A stretch of DNA of 64,000 bases from Falsiroseomonas sp051433165 (GCF_051433165.1 NZ_JBHMFS010000010.1:124001-188000), one strand, 5' to 3'; positions 8,592-17,573 are shown, counted from the stretch's first letter. Program-made: numbers and translations. The notes: a model not told the origin generated them from the letters alone.

Positions 8592-8710
8592 AGCGCGGCA
8601 TACAATTTGCCCTGTACCCCGGCAGAGGGTGCAAGGCGTGCCACGGCCCTGGGCGGATGCCCAAGGGATGAGCGCCACCCCTCGGTTTCTGATCGCTGGG
8701 AGCGCAATCA

Positions 8711-9697
8711 ATGCAGACGCGTCGTACTCTGCTCGGGCTGACCGCCGCGAGCCTCGGGGGCCTCGCCGCCCCCTCCATCGTCCAGGCGCAGCCGGCCTGG
8801 CCGAACCGTTCGATCCGCCTGGTCGCGCAATTCCCACCAGGTGGGCTGGTGGATACGGTGGCGCGGCTGATGGCGCCGGTCATGGCGCAGGCGCTGGGCC
8901 AATCCGTGGTGGTGGAAAACCGCGCCGGCGCGGGTGGCATCATCGGCACCGACGTTGTGGCGAAGGCGCCGGCGGATGGCCACACGCTGCTGGTCAGCCA
9001 TGCCTCCGTGCATGTCTTCTCCACCGCCACGCGGCCGGCGCTGCCCTTCCACCCGATCAACGACTTTACCCACATCATGCATATGGTGGAGGCGCCCAAC
9101 ATCATCCTGGTGCGCGCAAATTCGCCGTTCCAGTCGCTGGAGCAACTGCTGGCCACGGCGCGCACGCAGCCGGTGCGCTTCGGTTCCTCCGGCATCGGCT
9201 CCGCCCCGCATCTGCTGGGCGCCATGCTGTCCTCGGAGGCGCGGGCGCCCAACCTGGACCATATCCCCTATGCCGGCAGCGCGCCGGCCATGCAGGATGT
9301 GCTGGCCGGCAACATCGAATGCATGGTGGACCCCATCACCACCAACACGGCACAGATGCGGGATGGTTCGCTGCGGGCGCTGGCGGTCTCCACGCCGCAG
9401 CGGCTGACGATGTTCCCCGACCTGCCGACCTTCGCCGAGCTGGGCTTTCCGAAGCTGACCTCCGCCCAATGGCTCGGCCTGTCTGGGCCGAAGGGCCTGC
9501 CGGCGCCGGTGGTGGAACGGCTGGCGGCGATCGTTCCGCCCATCCTGGCGCGGCCGGATCTGATGACCCGCCTGACCGACCTGCAGACGCTGCCGCGCAT
9601 CCCCCAGCCCATCGGCGATGCCTTCGTGTCGGTCATCCGCGAGGAGATCACGGCGTGGACCGCTGTGGCACGGCAGTTCAACATCGTGGTGGGTTAG
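8711..9697 (+). CDS. Bug/TctC family periplasmic substrate-binding protein
   Basis: A 328-residue extracytoplasmic receptor of the Bug (tripartite tricarboxylate transporter) family. It has a twin-arginine-like signal (MQTRRTLLGLTAASLGG) with cleavage after VQA-Q, then the family start WPNRSIRLVAQFPPGG and the ligand-pocket motifs GIIGTDVVAKAPADGHTLL and FGSSGIGSAPHLLGAML. GGGAG upstream supports the ATG. It is sandwiched between two GPP34 genes and no TctA/TctB membrane subunits are nearby. The ligand is unknown; family members bind carboxylates or amides. Confidence 0.92.
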   Translation: MQTRRTLLGLTAASLGGLAAPSIVQAQPAWPNRSIRLVAQFPPGGLVDTVARLMAPVMAQALGQSVVVENRAGAGGIIGTDVVAKAPADGHTLLVSHASVHVFSTATRPALPFHPINDFTHIMHMVEAPNIILVRANSPFQSLEQLLATARTQPVRFGSSGIGSAPHLLGAMLSSEARAPNLDHIPYAGSAPAMQDVLAGNIECMVDPITTNTAQMRDGSLRALAVSTPQRLTMFPDLPTFAELGFPKLTSAQWLGLSGPKGLPAPVVERLAAIVPPILARPDLMTRLTDLQTLPRIPQPIGDAFVSVIREEITAWTAVARQFNIVVG

Positions 9698-9771
9698 CAG
9701 CCCTGGGGCAGGCCGGCCTGACGGCCAGCCGCCTTTCGTGTCAGGCTCCCGCAAAAGCCCTGGGGGCCACC

Positions 9772-10437
9772 ATGTCGCTGACCATGCCGGAGGAGATCCT
9801 GCTGCTTCTCCTCGATGACGAAACCGGCAAGCCGGTGGGGCTGCCCGGCCCCGCCGGCGACCTGGCACTTGCCGGCGCCATCCTGATGGAGCTGGCGCTG
9901 GCCGGGCGCATCGACACGGACTTGGACCGCCTGGTGCTGGTGCAGAAGCGGCCCACGGGCGATGCGCTGCTGGATGGCGTGCTGGCGCGGCTGGCCGCTG
10001 GCGAGGCGGCCGGCGCGGTGGAGCGCACCAGCCGCTGGTGGATCCAGGACATCGCCAAATCCGCCCCGGCGCTGCGGGCGCAGGTGCTGGAGCGCCTGGT
10101 GGATGGCGGGGTGCTGCGGCGGATCGAGGATCGGTTCCTGTGGGTCTTCCCCGAACGCCGCTACCCAAAGGCCACCGGCCGCGCCGAAACGGCGGAGGTG
10201 CGGCGCCGCCTGCGCGGCGTGCTGCTGGAGGATGACATCCCCGACCCGCGGGATGCGCTGCTGATTGGCCTGGCGAAATCCACCGGCCTGGTGGCGCTGG
10301 TGCTGTCGGAGGATGAGCATGCGCGGGCCGCGGCGCGGGTGGAGCAGGTGGCGGGGCTGGAGGAACTGTCCCGCTCCCTGTCTGCCGCGACGCGGGATGT
10401 CTATGCCGCGCTGCTCCGCCAGGGCGCGATGCATTGA
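9772..10437 (+). CDS. GPP34 (GOLPH3/Vps74-like) domain protein, second copy
   Basis: A 221-residue paralogue of the GPP34 protein at 7929. Aligned landmarks include EEILLLLLDDETGKPVG, LALAGAILMELALAGRIDTD and RRIEDRFLWVFPERRYPKATG, conserved in order and spacing. It differs in a central insert (RTSRWWIQDIAKS). The stop lies 7 bp from the end of the convergent TRIC-fusion gene. Function in bacteria is unknown. The pair probably arose by duplication, with the Bug gene between them either duplicated around or inserted later. Confidence 0.85.
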   Translation: MSLTMPEEILLLLLDDETGKPVGLPGPAGDLALAGAILMELALAGRIDTDLDRLVLVQKRPTGDALLDGVLARLAAGEAAGAVERTSRWWIQDIAKSAPALRAQVLERLVDGGVLRRIEDRFLWVFPERRYPKATGRAETAEVRRRLRGVLLEDDIPDPRDALLIGLAKSTGLVALVLSEDEHARAAARVEQVAGLEELSRSLSAATRDVYAALLRQGAMH

Positions 10438-10444
10438 CAGCCCG

Positions 10445-11962
10445 TCAGGTCAGCCGCGGCGGCCGCCACCGGAACGCCACCGCGGCCAGACGTGTGGCCA
10501 CCGCGCCGGCCACCGCGGCGATCACCACCACCACTACCTCATCGATCTCGATCTCCGCCCCGCGCAGCATCAGATAGGCCGAGAGTGCCAGGCTCCAGAT
10601 CAGCGCGACCTCGCCATAGAAGCCGGTTTTAAGGTTGGGGATGTCGCCGCCGCCGCGCAGCACGTCGCGGAGGATGCCGCCCCCGGCCCCGGTGATGGTG
10701 CCGAGCAGCGGCCCCCATAGCCAGAACGGCTCCGCCCGCATGCCGAAGGCCACCGCGACGCCGAGCACCGTGCTGGCGCCCAGGCCGAGCGCATCGGCCG
10801 TGTCGAACAGCCAGCGGTCGATCTGCCGCCGGCGCATCGCCACTGTCGCCTGCGCCACCCAGAAGGCCAGGATCAACCGCCCGCGCAGCAGCGCCCAGAG
10901 GTGGGCCACCGCCCAGAAGCCGATCACCGTGCCGAAGATCAGGATCAGGAACATCGGGTCCCGGGCGATGCCGATGGGGAAGCGGCCGACCAGCAGGTCC
11001 CGCAGCACCCCGCCGGCGGTGGCGGTGACGCCGGCCAGGACGAAGGCGCCGAACAGGCTCCAGCCGCTCTGCCGCGCCGCCAGCGCGCCGGCCAGCGCCG
11101 CCGCCAGCACGCCGATAATCTGGAGGGACAGGAACCAGGCGCTGTCGATGGTCTGCGACAGCAGCAGCGGGAAGCGGAAATGGGTGCCGATCGCCGCCAG
11201 CGTGCCATCGGCGCGCAGCGAGGCGATGGCCGCATCGAAGGCGGCGAGGGTTTCGGCGGAGGTGGTGGCGCGGCTGAAGGCGAGGTGCAGCGGGATGCGG
11301 TGGCGCATCGCCTGTTCCTCCACCGCCTGGCCCGCGCCGGCGGCGGTGATGGCAAGCGCCACCGAGAGGCGTTCGGCCAGGAAGCCGTCGATCTCGCCGG
11401 CCAACAGCCGGCGAATATTGGTGGCGTCATCCCCCGCCGCCCGCACCCGTGCCGGATCGGGTGGGTTGGCGATGAAGGCATCCAGCGCCGCGTCGAAATA
11501 GCTGTAGCCGGACCGCACGCCGAGCCGGAACCGGGCGCTGCCGGTGAGATGGGCGGCAAGCCCCGCCGCATCCGTGAAGCGCAGCGCCGCCGCTTCCCCG
11601 CGTCGCATGATCAGCACATTGGTGTCGTGGCGATAGGGGCGGGACAGGGCATAGCGCGCCGCCCGCGCCTCGGTGGCGGCGATGCCGGGGATCAGGTCCA
11701 TCCGCCCTGCCGCCACCTCCTCCAGCAGCGGCAGGTAGGCCATCGGCGTCCAGCGCAGGTCCTGCCCGGCGCGGCGGGCGATGGCGCGCACCATCTCGAT
11801 GTCGAGGCCGGTCAGCTCTCCCTGCCGCAGATATTGCTGCGGCTCGGAGGCATACCAGCCGGCCCGCAGCGGCTGTTCCGGCCGCGTCTGCGCCAGGACC
11901 GGAAGCGGCCCCGACAGCAGCGCCAGCAGCAGCAGCAGCCAGCGCAGCTCAGGGCGCCGCAT
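10445..11962 (-). CDS. Fusion of periplasmic solute-binding domain (SBP_bac_3) and TRIC-type cation channel
   Basis: A 505-residue two-part protein. Residues 1-24 are a signal peptide. About 30-255 match an amino-acid-type binding protein (LTGLDIEMVRAIARRAGQDL, AGRMDLIPGIAATEARAARY). About 265-495 form a membrane domain of the TRIC/UPF0126 (YicG) family, with the duplicated glycine motif in GVTATAGGVLRDLLVG and GTITGAGGGILRDVLRGG and about seven hydrophobic helices. Stand-alone TRIC proteins are about 200 residues. The architecture suggests a channel controlled by a periplasmic ligand (inference). The start overlaps the stop of the upstream deacetylase gene by 14 bp, so the two are likely co-translated. 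Confidence 0.85.
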   Translation of the reverse strand: MRRPELRWLLLLLALLSGPLPVLAQTRPEQPLRAGWYASEPQQYLRQGELTGLDIEMVRAIARRAGQDLRWTPMAYLPLLEEVAAGRMDLIPGIAATEARAARYALSRPYRHDTNVLIMRRGEAAALRFTDAAGLAAHLTGSARFRLGVRSGYSYFDAALDAFIANPPDPARVRAAGDDATNIRRLLAGEIDGFLAERLSVALAITAAGAGQAVEEQAMRHRIPLHLAFSRATTSAETLAAFDAAIASLRADGTLAAIGTHFRFPLLLSQTIDSAWFLSLQIIGVLAAALAGALAARQSGWSLFGAFVLAGVTATAGGVLRDLLVGRFPIGIARDPMFLILIFGTVIGFWAVAHLWALLRGRLILAFWVAQATVAMRRRQIDRWLFDTADALGLGASTVLGVAVAFGMRAEPFWLWGPLLGTITGAGGGILRDVLRGGGDIPNLKTGFYGEVALIWSLALSAYLMLRGAEIEIDEVVVVVIAAVAGAVATRLAAVAFRWRPPRLT

Positions 11963-12842
11963 GGTCCTTGCACCATTGCGCCACCTGGGCGTGGGTCGCG
12001 AACCAGACGCCCTCGAACTTCTTGATCCGCGTCACCAGCCGGTCCAGCAGCGCGATGCGGCTGCGGTGGCCGATGACATGGGGGTGCATGGTCAGCAGGA
12101 ACATGCCGCCTTCCTCATAGGCCCCATCGAATTCGGCGGCGAAAATCTCCTCCACCGCGGAGGGCGGCGTGTAGGGGCGCAGGCCGGAGAAGCGCAGCAT
12201 GTTGAAATAGACGGCGTCGTCGCGGATCCACTCCGGCGGCAGTTCGACAATGCCGGTGGGCTCGCCCTGATCCAGCAGCTCATACGCATCGTCGTCGGCC
12301 ATGAGGGAGCTGTCGTACAGCAGGCCCATCTCCTTGATGATGGAGAGCGTATCGACCGAGAAATCCCAGGATGCGGTGCGGATGCCGACCGGGCGCTGGC
12401 CGCTGACTTTTTCCAGTGTTTCCGCCGCGCGGAGGGTGAGTTCGCGCTCAACGCCGGGGGGCAGCTTGGTGTTGGCCTCGTGAATCCAGCTATGCACGCC
12501 GATCTCATGGCCTTCCTGGGCCACGGCGCGGACCTCCTCCGGGTGCAGCAGGGCGGAGACGGCGGGATAGAAGAAGGTGGCGGGGATGCCGTGCCTGGCC
12601 AGCAGGGCGCGGATGCGCGGCACGCCCTGGCGGTTGCCGTATTGGCCCTGGCTGATCCGCATCGGGCTTTCGTCATTGTCGCGCAGCGGGATCGTCTCAT
12701 GATCCGCGTCGAAGCTCAGGGTCACGCAGCAGCGCGCGCCATCCGGCCAATGCGTCGGCCGCATGCTGCGCCCGGCGCGCGCCCGGCCGACGATGTTGCG
12801 CCATTCGGCCTCGCTCCATTCCCACGGATTGCTGCTGGTCAT
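11949..12842 (-). CDS. Polysaccharide deacetylase family protein (PuuE/HpcP-like)
   Basis: A 297-residue NodB-fold hydrolase with a divalent-metal site. The first motif is in VTLSFDADHET (Asp-Asp), the second in HEIGVHSWIHEA (His-xxx-His), the third in VGIRTASWDFS, and a C-terminal LLTMHPHVIGHR provides the catalytic histidine. Lack of a signal peptide and the SFDADHE variant are typical of cytoplasmic relatives (allantoinase PuuE group) that hydrolyse small amides rather than cell-wall glycans. It is divergent from an amidase gene 69 bp away, supporting an amide-catabolism role. The substrate is unassigned. Confidence 0.85.
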   Translation of the reverse strand: MTSSNPWEWSEAEWRNIVGRARAGRSMRPTHWPDGARCCVTLSFDADHETIPLRDNDESPMRISQGQYGNRQGVPRIRALLARHGIPATFFYPAVSALLHPEEVRAVAQEGHEIGVHSWIHEANTKLPPGVERELTLRAAETLEKVSGQRPVGIRTASWDFSVDTLSIIKEMGLLYDSSLMADDDAYELLDQGEPTGIVELPPEWIRDDAVYFNMLRFSGLRPYTPPSAVEEIFAAEFDGAYEEGGMFLLTMHPHVIGHRSRIALLDRLVTRIKKFEGVWFATHAQVAQWCKDHAAP

Positions 12843-12911
12843 GCTGCGGGGTTTCCCTGGCCCTGGTGAGACGCCATGCTGCACGCCGATGCCCCGATCC
12901 GGAAGCCCCGC

Positions 12912-14339
12912 ATGAACACGCCGACCGACCCCGCGCAGATGACCGCGGAGCAGCTTCTGGCGCTCTACGCCGCCCGCGCCCTGTCCCCGGTGGAGGCGCT
13001 GAAGGCGGTGATGGAGCGGGTGGCGCGTTACAATCCCTGGGTGAACGCCTTCGCCACCATGAACCCGCAGGCGCTGCGCCATGCTGGCGAGTCGGAGGCG
13101 CGCTGGGCGGCGGGCCGGCCGATGGGGATGCTGGACGGCGTGCCCTGCACGGTGAAGGACCTGCTGAACATCGCCGGCCTGCCGACCCGCCGCGGCAGCC
13201 TGACGACCGATGCGACGCCGGCCACCGAAAACGCGCCGGCCGTTGTGGGGCTGCTGGCGGAAGGCGCTGTCATCATCGGCAAGACCACCACCACGGAGTT
13301 CGGCTGGAAAACGCCGAGCGACTGCCCGCTGCATGGCGTGACGCGCAACCCGTGGAATCCGCAGCGCTCCGCCGGCGGCAGTTCGGCCGGCGCGGGTGCC
13401 GCGGGGGCGGCCTGCTTCGGGCCGCTGCATATCGGTACCGATGCCGGCGGGTCCATCCGTATTCCGGCCGCCTATTGCGGGCTGGTCGGCGTCAAGCCGA
13501 GCTACGGCCGCATCCCGCAATGGCCGCATGGCGCCTTCTCCAACGTCGCCTGCGCCGGGCCGATGACGCGCAGCGTGGGCGATGCCGCGCTGATGATGTC
13601 CGCCATGGCCCGCTTCGACCTGCGCGACCCGGTCAGCCTGCCGGATGACCCGCGCGACTGGCGGGTCGGCATGGACCAGGGCGTGGCCGGGCTGCGGGTG
13701 GCCGTGGTGCGCCGCCTGGGCTTTGAGCCGCCGCTGGATGCGGAAGGGGAGGCCGCCTTGCAAGTCGCGGCCAAGCTGCTGGCCGAACAGGGCGCCATCG
13801 TCGAGGAAGCGGACCCGGAACTGCCCGACACCCGCGCCATCTTCTCCCGCGTCTGGGGCGTCGCCATCGCCCGCATCTGGCACGGGGCTTCCGAGGAAAA
13901 ACGCACCCAGCTCGATTCCGGGATCGAGGAGGTTGCGCGCAGGATGGGCGACATGTCCGCCGCCGATTTCCTCGGCGCGGACCTGTTGCGGGTGGAATGC
14001 GGGCACGCGATGGCGCGCTTCCACCAGCGCTACGACCTGATCCTGACGGCGGCCACGCCGACCGCCGCCTTCGACGCCGATGCCCCCACCATCAAGCCGG
14101 TGGAATCACTCTGGCGCGATTGGGCGCCCTGGACCTTCGCCTTCAACCTGACCCGCCAACCCGCCATCGCCGTGCCGATCGGGCTGGACGAGGCCGGCAT
14201 GCCGCGCGGCGTGCAGGTGGCGGCCGCGATGTACCGGGACGACCTGGCCTTCCGCGCCGCCCGCGCCCTCGAACGCGCCGCCAGCTTGCCCCTGGCCAAT
14301 CCGGCGGAAACCGGGCAGATGCGGGCGAAGCTGAATTAG
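12912..14339 (+). CDS. Amidase (amidase-signature family)
   Basis: A 475-residue amidohydrolase with the Ser-cisSer-Lys triad. Catalytic Lys lies in GVPCTVKDLLNIAG, the cis-Ser in the Gly/Ser-rich QRSAGGSSAGAGA and the nucleophile in GTDAGGSIRIPAAYCG. I chose the ATG at MNTPTDPAQ, preceded by GGAAG; an upstream ATG (MLHADAP) is less likely. It heads a run with an FAH-family hydrolase, a Bug receptor and an M20 peptidase, suggesting import and stepwise hydrolysis of an amide or acyl amino acid. The exact substrate cannot be read from sequence. Confidence 0.92.
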   Translation: MNTPTDPAQMTAEQLLALYAARALSPVEALKAVMERVARYNPWVNAFATMNPQALRHAGESEARWAAGRPMGMLDGVPCTVKDLLNIAGLPTRRGSLTTDATPATENAPAVVGLLAEGAVIIGKTTTTEFGWKTPSDCPLHGVTRNPWNPQRSAGGSSAGAGAAGAACFGPLHIGTDAGGSIRIPAAYCGLVGVKPSYGRIPQWPHGAFSNVACAGPMTRSVGDAALMMSAMARFDLRDPVSLPDDPRDWRVGMDQGVAGLRVAVVRRLGFEPPLDAEGEAALQVAAKLLAEQGAIVEEADPELPDTRAIFSRVWGVAIARIWHGASEEKRTQLDSGIEEVARRMGDMSAADFLGADLLRVECGHAMARFHQRYDLILTAATPTAAFDADAPTIKPVESLWRDWAPWTFAFNLTRQPAIAVPIGLDEAGMPRGVQVAAAMYRDDLAFRAARALERAASLPLANPAETGQMRAKLN

Positions 14340-14414
14340 CGGCCCGATGGCCGAAGGGCCGCATGGCCCGGAGGTCTGAATCGGCCCGCAAAGTGGAACT
14401 AGGGGGATTCATTC

Positions 14415-15299
14415 ATGCGGCTGGTGACATTCACGCGTCCGGGCAAGCTGCAGCAGGAAGTCGGTGCGCTCGGCGCGGGCAATGCGGTGCTCGACCTGGC
14501 CGCCGCCGAGCCGCTGCTGCGCGGACAGAGCATGCTGGACCTGGCCGCCGCCGAACCCGCCCTGTTGGCCAAGGCGCGCGCCGCCATGGCGAAGGCGCCG
14601 GTCGTGGAGGGCGCCAAGCTCTGCGCGCCCATCCCGCGCCCGCCGAAGAACGTGTTCTGCGTCGGCAAGAATTACCATGAGCACGCCAAGGAGTTCGCCG
14701 GGTCGGGCTTCGATGGGGGCGCCAAGGATGTGGTGCCGCCCTTCCCTGTGGTGTTCTCCAAGCCGCATACCAGCATCATCGCCAATGGCGAGAAAATCCT
14801 CGGCCATCTCGATACCACCGGCGGGCTGGATTATGAGGGCGAGCTGGGTGTTGTGATCGGCGCCGGTGGCCGCGGCATCACCAAGGCGGACGCGCTCCGC
14901 CACGTCTTCGGCTACACCATCATCAATGATGTCACCGCGCGCCATCTGCAGAAGCGGCACAGCCAGTGGATTCTGGGCAAGGGCCTCGACAGCTTCTGCC
15001 CGATGGGCCCGGCCATCCTGACGGCGGATGAGGTGCCGGACCCGACGAAGCTGGTGCTGACCACCTGGGTGAATGGCGAACAGCGCCAGCACGCGCCGGT
15101 TTCCGACCTGATCTTCGACATCCCGACCCTGATCGAGGCGATCAGCGCCGTCATCACGCTGGAGCCGGGCGATGTGATCGCCACCGGGACGCCGGCCGGA
15201 GTTGGCATTGGCTTCAACCCGCCGGTCTTTCTGAAGTCCGGCGATGTGGTGAAGATCGAGATTTCGGGCATCGGCGTGCTGGAAAATGCCGTCGCCTGA
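14415..15299 (+). CDS. Fumarylacetoacetate hydrolase (FAH) family protein
   Basis: A 294-residue C-C hydrolase/decarboxylase of the FAH superfamily, acting on 2-oxo acids in the cytoplasm. The C-terminal catalytic domain starts near residue 75 with NVFCVGKNYHEHAKEF. The metal ligands are the two Glu of DYEGELGVVIG and the Asp of TIINDVTARHLQ; the closing motif is EPGDVIATGTPAGVG. It sits 75 bp after the amidase and 30 bp before a Bug receptor. This family usually processes ring-cleavage or 2-oxo-acid products, so the operon may degrade an aromatic or dicarboxylic amide (inference). Confidence 0.9.
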   Translation: MRLVTFTRPGKLQQEVGALGAGNAVLDLAAAEPLLRGQSMLDLAAAEPALLAKARAAMAKAPVVEGAKLCAPIPRPPKNVFCVGKNYHEHAKEFAGSGFDGGAKDVVPPFPVVFSKPHTSIIANGEKILGHLDTTGGLDYEGELGVVIGAGGRGITKADALRHVFGYTIINDVTARHLQKRHSQWILGKGLDSFCPMGPAILTADEVPDPTKLVLTTWVNGEQRQHAPVSDLIFDIPTLIEAISAVITLEPGDVIATGTPAGVGIGFNPPVFLKSGDVVKIEISGIGVLENAVA

Positions 15300-15329
15300 C
15301 GCGTGAACCAACGGGAGGAAACAACAACC

Positions 15330-16301
15330 ATGGATCGTCGCACACTTCTGGGCGCCGCCGCGGCACTGCCCTTCGCCAGCCAGGCTCTCGCGCAGGCCCC
15401 ATTTCCCTCGCGTGCGCTCAATATGGTGGTCGCCTTCCCGCCGGGCGGGCAAGCCGATCTGGCGGCACGGCCGGTTGCCGCGGCACTCGAGAAAATCTTC
15501 AGCCAGCCGGTGGTGGTGCAGAATCGCGGCGGTGCGGCGGGTGCCATCGGCAACGCGCATGTCGCCCGCAGCGCGCCGGATGGCTACACCACGCTGATGG
15601 CGCTGTCCTCGCTGGCCGTGATCCCGGCGGCGGAGCGCCTGTTCGACCGAACGCCGCAATACACCGTGGACCAGTTCACGCCGATCGCGCGGGTGAATGC
15701 GGACCCGACCATGCTGGCGGTCGCCGGCAATGCGCCCTGGCGGACGATGGAGGAATTCATCGAGGCGGCGAAGGCGAAGCCGGGTGACCTGACCTATTCC
15801 TCCTCCGGCACCTACGGCACGTTGCATGTGGCGATGGAGATGCTGGCGGCGGCGGCGGGCATCCGCATGCTGCATGTGCCCTTCGCCGGTGGCGGGCCGG
15901 CGCTGACGGCGCTTCTCGGCGGCCAGGTGAACGCGCTGTCCTCCGCCCCCGGCCCGCTGGCGCAGCATGTGGCGCAGGGCCGCGTGCGGGTGCTGGGCTG
16001 CTGGGGCAAGGACCGTGTGGCCGCCTTCCCGGATGTGCCGACCTTCATCGAGAAGGGGTATTCCGACGTGGAGTTCTACATCTGGGCCGGGCTGTTCGCC
16101 CCCGCCGCGACGCCGGCGCCGGTGGTGCAGCGGCTGCGCGATGCCATGCGGCAGGCGGTGCAGGACCCGGTGGTGGTGAACGCCTACACCGCCGCCGGCG
16201 CCCCGGTGGCCTATCTCGACGCGCCGGAGTTCAAGACCTTCTTCGAGGAAGACAGTGCCCGCCTGCTGCGCGCCGTCGCCCGCATCGGCAAGGTGGAGTA
16301 G
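15330..16301 (+). CDS. Bug/TctC family periplasmic substrate-binding protein
   Basis: A 323-residue receptor with a signal peptide (MDRRTLLGAAAALPFASQALAQ) and the Bug core: ALNMVVAFPPGGQADLAARP, QNRGGAAGAIGNAHVARSAPD and the YSSSGTYGTLHVAMEML pocket loop. A strong GGGAGG 12 bases upstream supports the ATG used. It follows the FAH gene by 30 bp and precedes an M20 peptidase, so it probably delivers the substrate of this operon to an unlinked TctAB permease or acts as a sensor. The ligand is unknown. Confidence 0.92.
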   Translation: MDRRTLLGAAAALPFASQALAQAPFPSRALNMVVAFPPGGQADLAARPVAAALEKIFSQPVVVQNRGGAAGAIGNAHVARSAPDGYTTLMALSSLAVIPAAERLFDRTPQYTVDQFTPIARVNADPTMLAVAGNAPWRTMEEFIEAAKAKPGDLTYSSSGTYGTLHVAMEMLAAAAGIRMLHVPFAGGGPALTALLGGQVNALSSAPGPLAQHVAQGRVRVLGCWGKDRVAAFPDVPTFIEKGYSDVEFYIWAGLFAPAATPAPVVQRLRDAMRQAVQDPVVVNAYTAAGAPVAYLDAPEFKTFFEEDSARLLRAVARIGKVE

Positions 16302-16367
16302 CGCCGCACGGCTTCACAGGCCCGTCTGCCGGTGCCAGCCTGCACCGGCATGAAGGAGCAACGCCCG

Positions 16368-17534
16368 ATGGACCATCCCGCACTCGCCTGGCTCGCCACC
16401 CAGCAGGCCGCCATGACCGAGGCGCTGCGCGAGATGGTCGATACCGATGGCGGCAGCTACGACAAGGAAGGCGTCGACCGCGTCGGCGCCCAGGTCGCGC
16501 GCTTCATGGAAGCGCAGGGCATCCCGGTGGAGGTGATGCCGCAGCAGAAGCATGGCGACTGCGTCCGTGCCACGGTCGAAGGCGGCGATGCCACACGCGG
16601 CGGCAATGCCCGCGAGAACATCCTGCTGATGGGCCATCGCGACACCGTCTTTCCGAAGGGCGAGCCGCAGCGCCGCCCCTTTACCATCGAGGGTGACCGC
16701 GCCTTCGGCCCCGGCGTCGCCGACATGAAGGCGGGGCTGGTGATGAACATGTTCGTCCTCGCCGCCTTCAAGAAATTCGGCGGCGCCCCCGGCCCGCTGG
16801 TCGCGCTGTTCACCGGCGATGAGGAAATCGGCTCGCCGGAGGGCCGCCCGGTGATCGAGGCGGAGGCCAAGGCGGCGCGCGTGGTGTTCAACTCCGAACC
16901 CGGGCGGCCGAGCGGCGGCATCGTCACCGGCCGCAAGGGCGGCGTGTTTTCCGTCTTCGATATCGAGGGCAAGGCTGCCCATTCCGGCGGTAATTTCGAG
17001 GCCGGCATCAGCGCCATCGGCGAATTGGCCGCGAAGATCACCGCGATCCATGCGCTGACGGATCTGGCGCGCGGCATCACGCTGAATGTCGGCCTGGTGA
17101 CCGGCGGGCAGAGCGTGAACACGGTGGCCCCGCACGCCCAGGGCCAGATCGACCTGCGCTATGTGGAGCCCGCGGACCGGGAGGAGGTGATGGCCAAGAT
17201 CCACGCCATCATCGACAAATCCTTCGTGCCGGGCACCCGCGCGAAGCTGACCATCAAGGGCGAATTCCTGCCGCTGACGCAATCGCCGGAGGCCGCGAAG
17301 CTGTTCGCCACCTACCGTGCGGCGGCCACCGAATCCGGCTTCGACCCGAGCGGCGAGTTCAGCGGTGGCTGCGCCGATAGCGGCTTCACCGCGGCGATGG
17401 GCGCGCCGACGCTGTGCGCCGTCGGTCCCGTGGGCGGCAAGGCACATACGCCGGAGGAATATCTGGAGCTCAGCAGCCTGGTGCCGCGGGCGCAGGCGGT
17501 GGCCCGCGCCATCCTGAAGCTCGGCCCGGCCTGA
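16368..17534 (+). CDS. M20 family metallopeptidase (glutamate carboxypeptidase-like)
   Basis: A 388-residue dizinc peptidase/deacylase. Metal ligands and catalytic residues are visible in LLMGHRDTVFP (His, Asp), FGPGVADMKAG (bridging Asp), FTGDEEIGSPEG (catalytic Glu pair), NSEPG and the C-terminal GGKAHTPEEYLE. The lid/dimerisation domain lies at about 185-295. GAAGGAG upstream of ATG 16368 fixes the start. The closest family type is CPG2-like carboxypeptidase, removing C-terminal Glu or hydrolysing N-acyl amino acids. The stop codon is the first of three in-frame TGA codons in a 15-bp tandem repeat. Confidence 0.92.
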   Translation: MDHPALAWLATQQAAMTEALREMVDTDGGSYDKEGVDRVGAQVARFMEAQGIPVEVMPQQKHGDCVRATVEGGDATRGGNARENILLMGHRDTVFPKGEPQRRPFTIEGDRAFGPGVADMKAGLVMNMFVLAAFKKFGGAPGPLVALFTGDEEIGSPEGRPVIEAEAKAARVVFNSEPGRPSGGIVTGRKGGVFSVFDIEGKAAHSGGNFEAGISAIGELAAKITAIHALTDLARGITLNVGLVTGGQSVNTVAPHAQGQIDLRYVEPADREEVMAKIHAIIDKSFVPGTRAKLTIKGEFLPLTQSPEAAKLFATYRAAATESGFDPSGEFSGGCADSGFTAAMGAPTLCAVGPVGGKAHTPEEYLELSSLVPRAQAVARAILKLGPA

Positions 17535-17567
17535 AAGGGGCCGGCCTGAAGGGGGCCGGCCTGAAGG
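17523..17567 (+). repeat. Three tandem 15-bp repeats with in-frame stops at the end of the M20 gene
   Basis: Three copies of a 15-bp unit (GGSCCGGCCTGAARG) include the last two sense codons and the stop of the M20 gene. TGA recurs in frame at 17532-17534, 17547-17549 and 17562-17564; read-through would give GPA-stop-KGPA-stop-RGPA-stop. The organisation is the same as the 2532-2621 array but the sequence differs, apart from a shared CTGAA core. Confidence 0.95.
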
Positions 17568-17573
17568 GGAGGG

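Noticed and set aside
14341..14374. Similarity between 14341-14374 and 18597-18630 (about 26 of 32 bases)
   Set aside because: Suggestive of a dispersed repeat, but both are GGCC-rich and the match is ungapped yet modest, so chance in GC-rich DNA is not excluded. I mention it only in the thioesterase entry.
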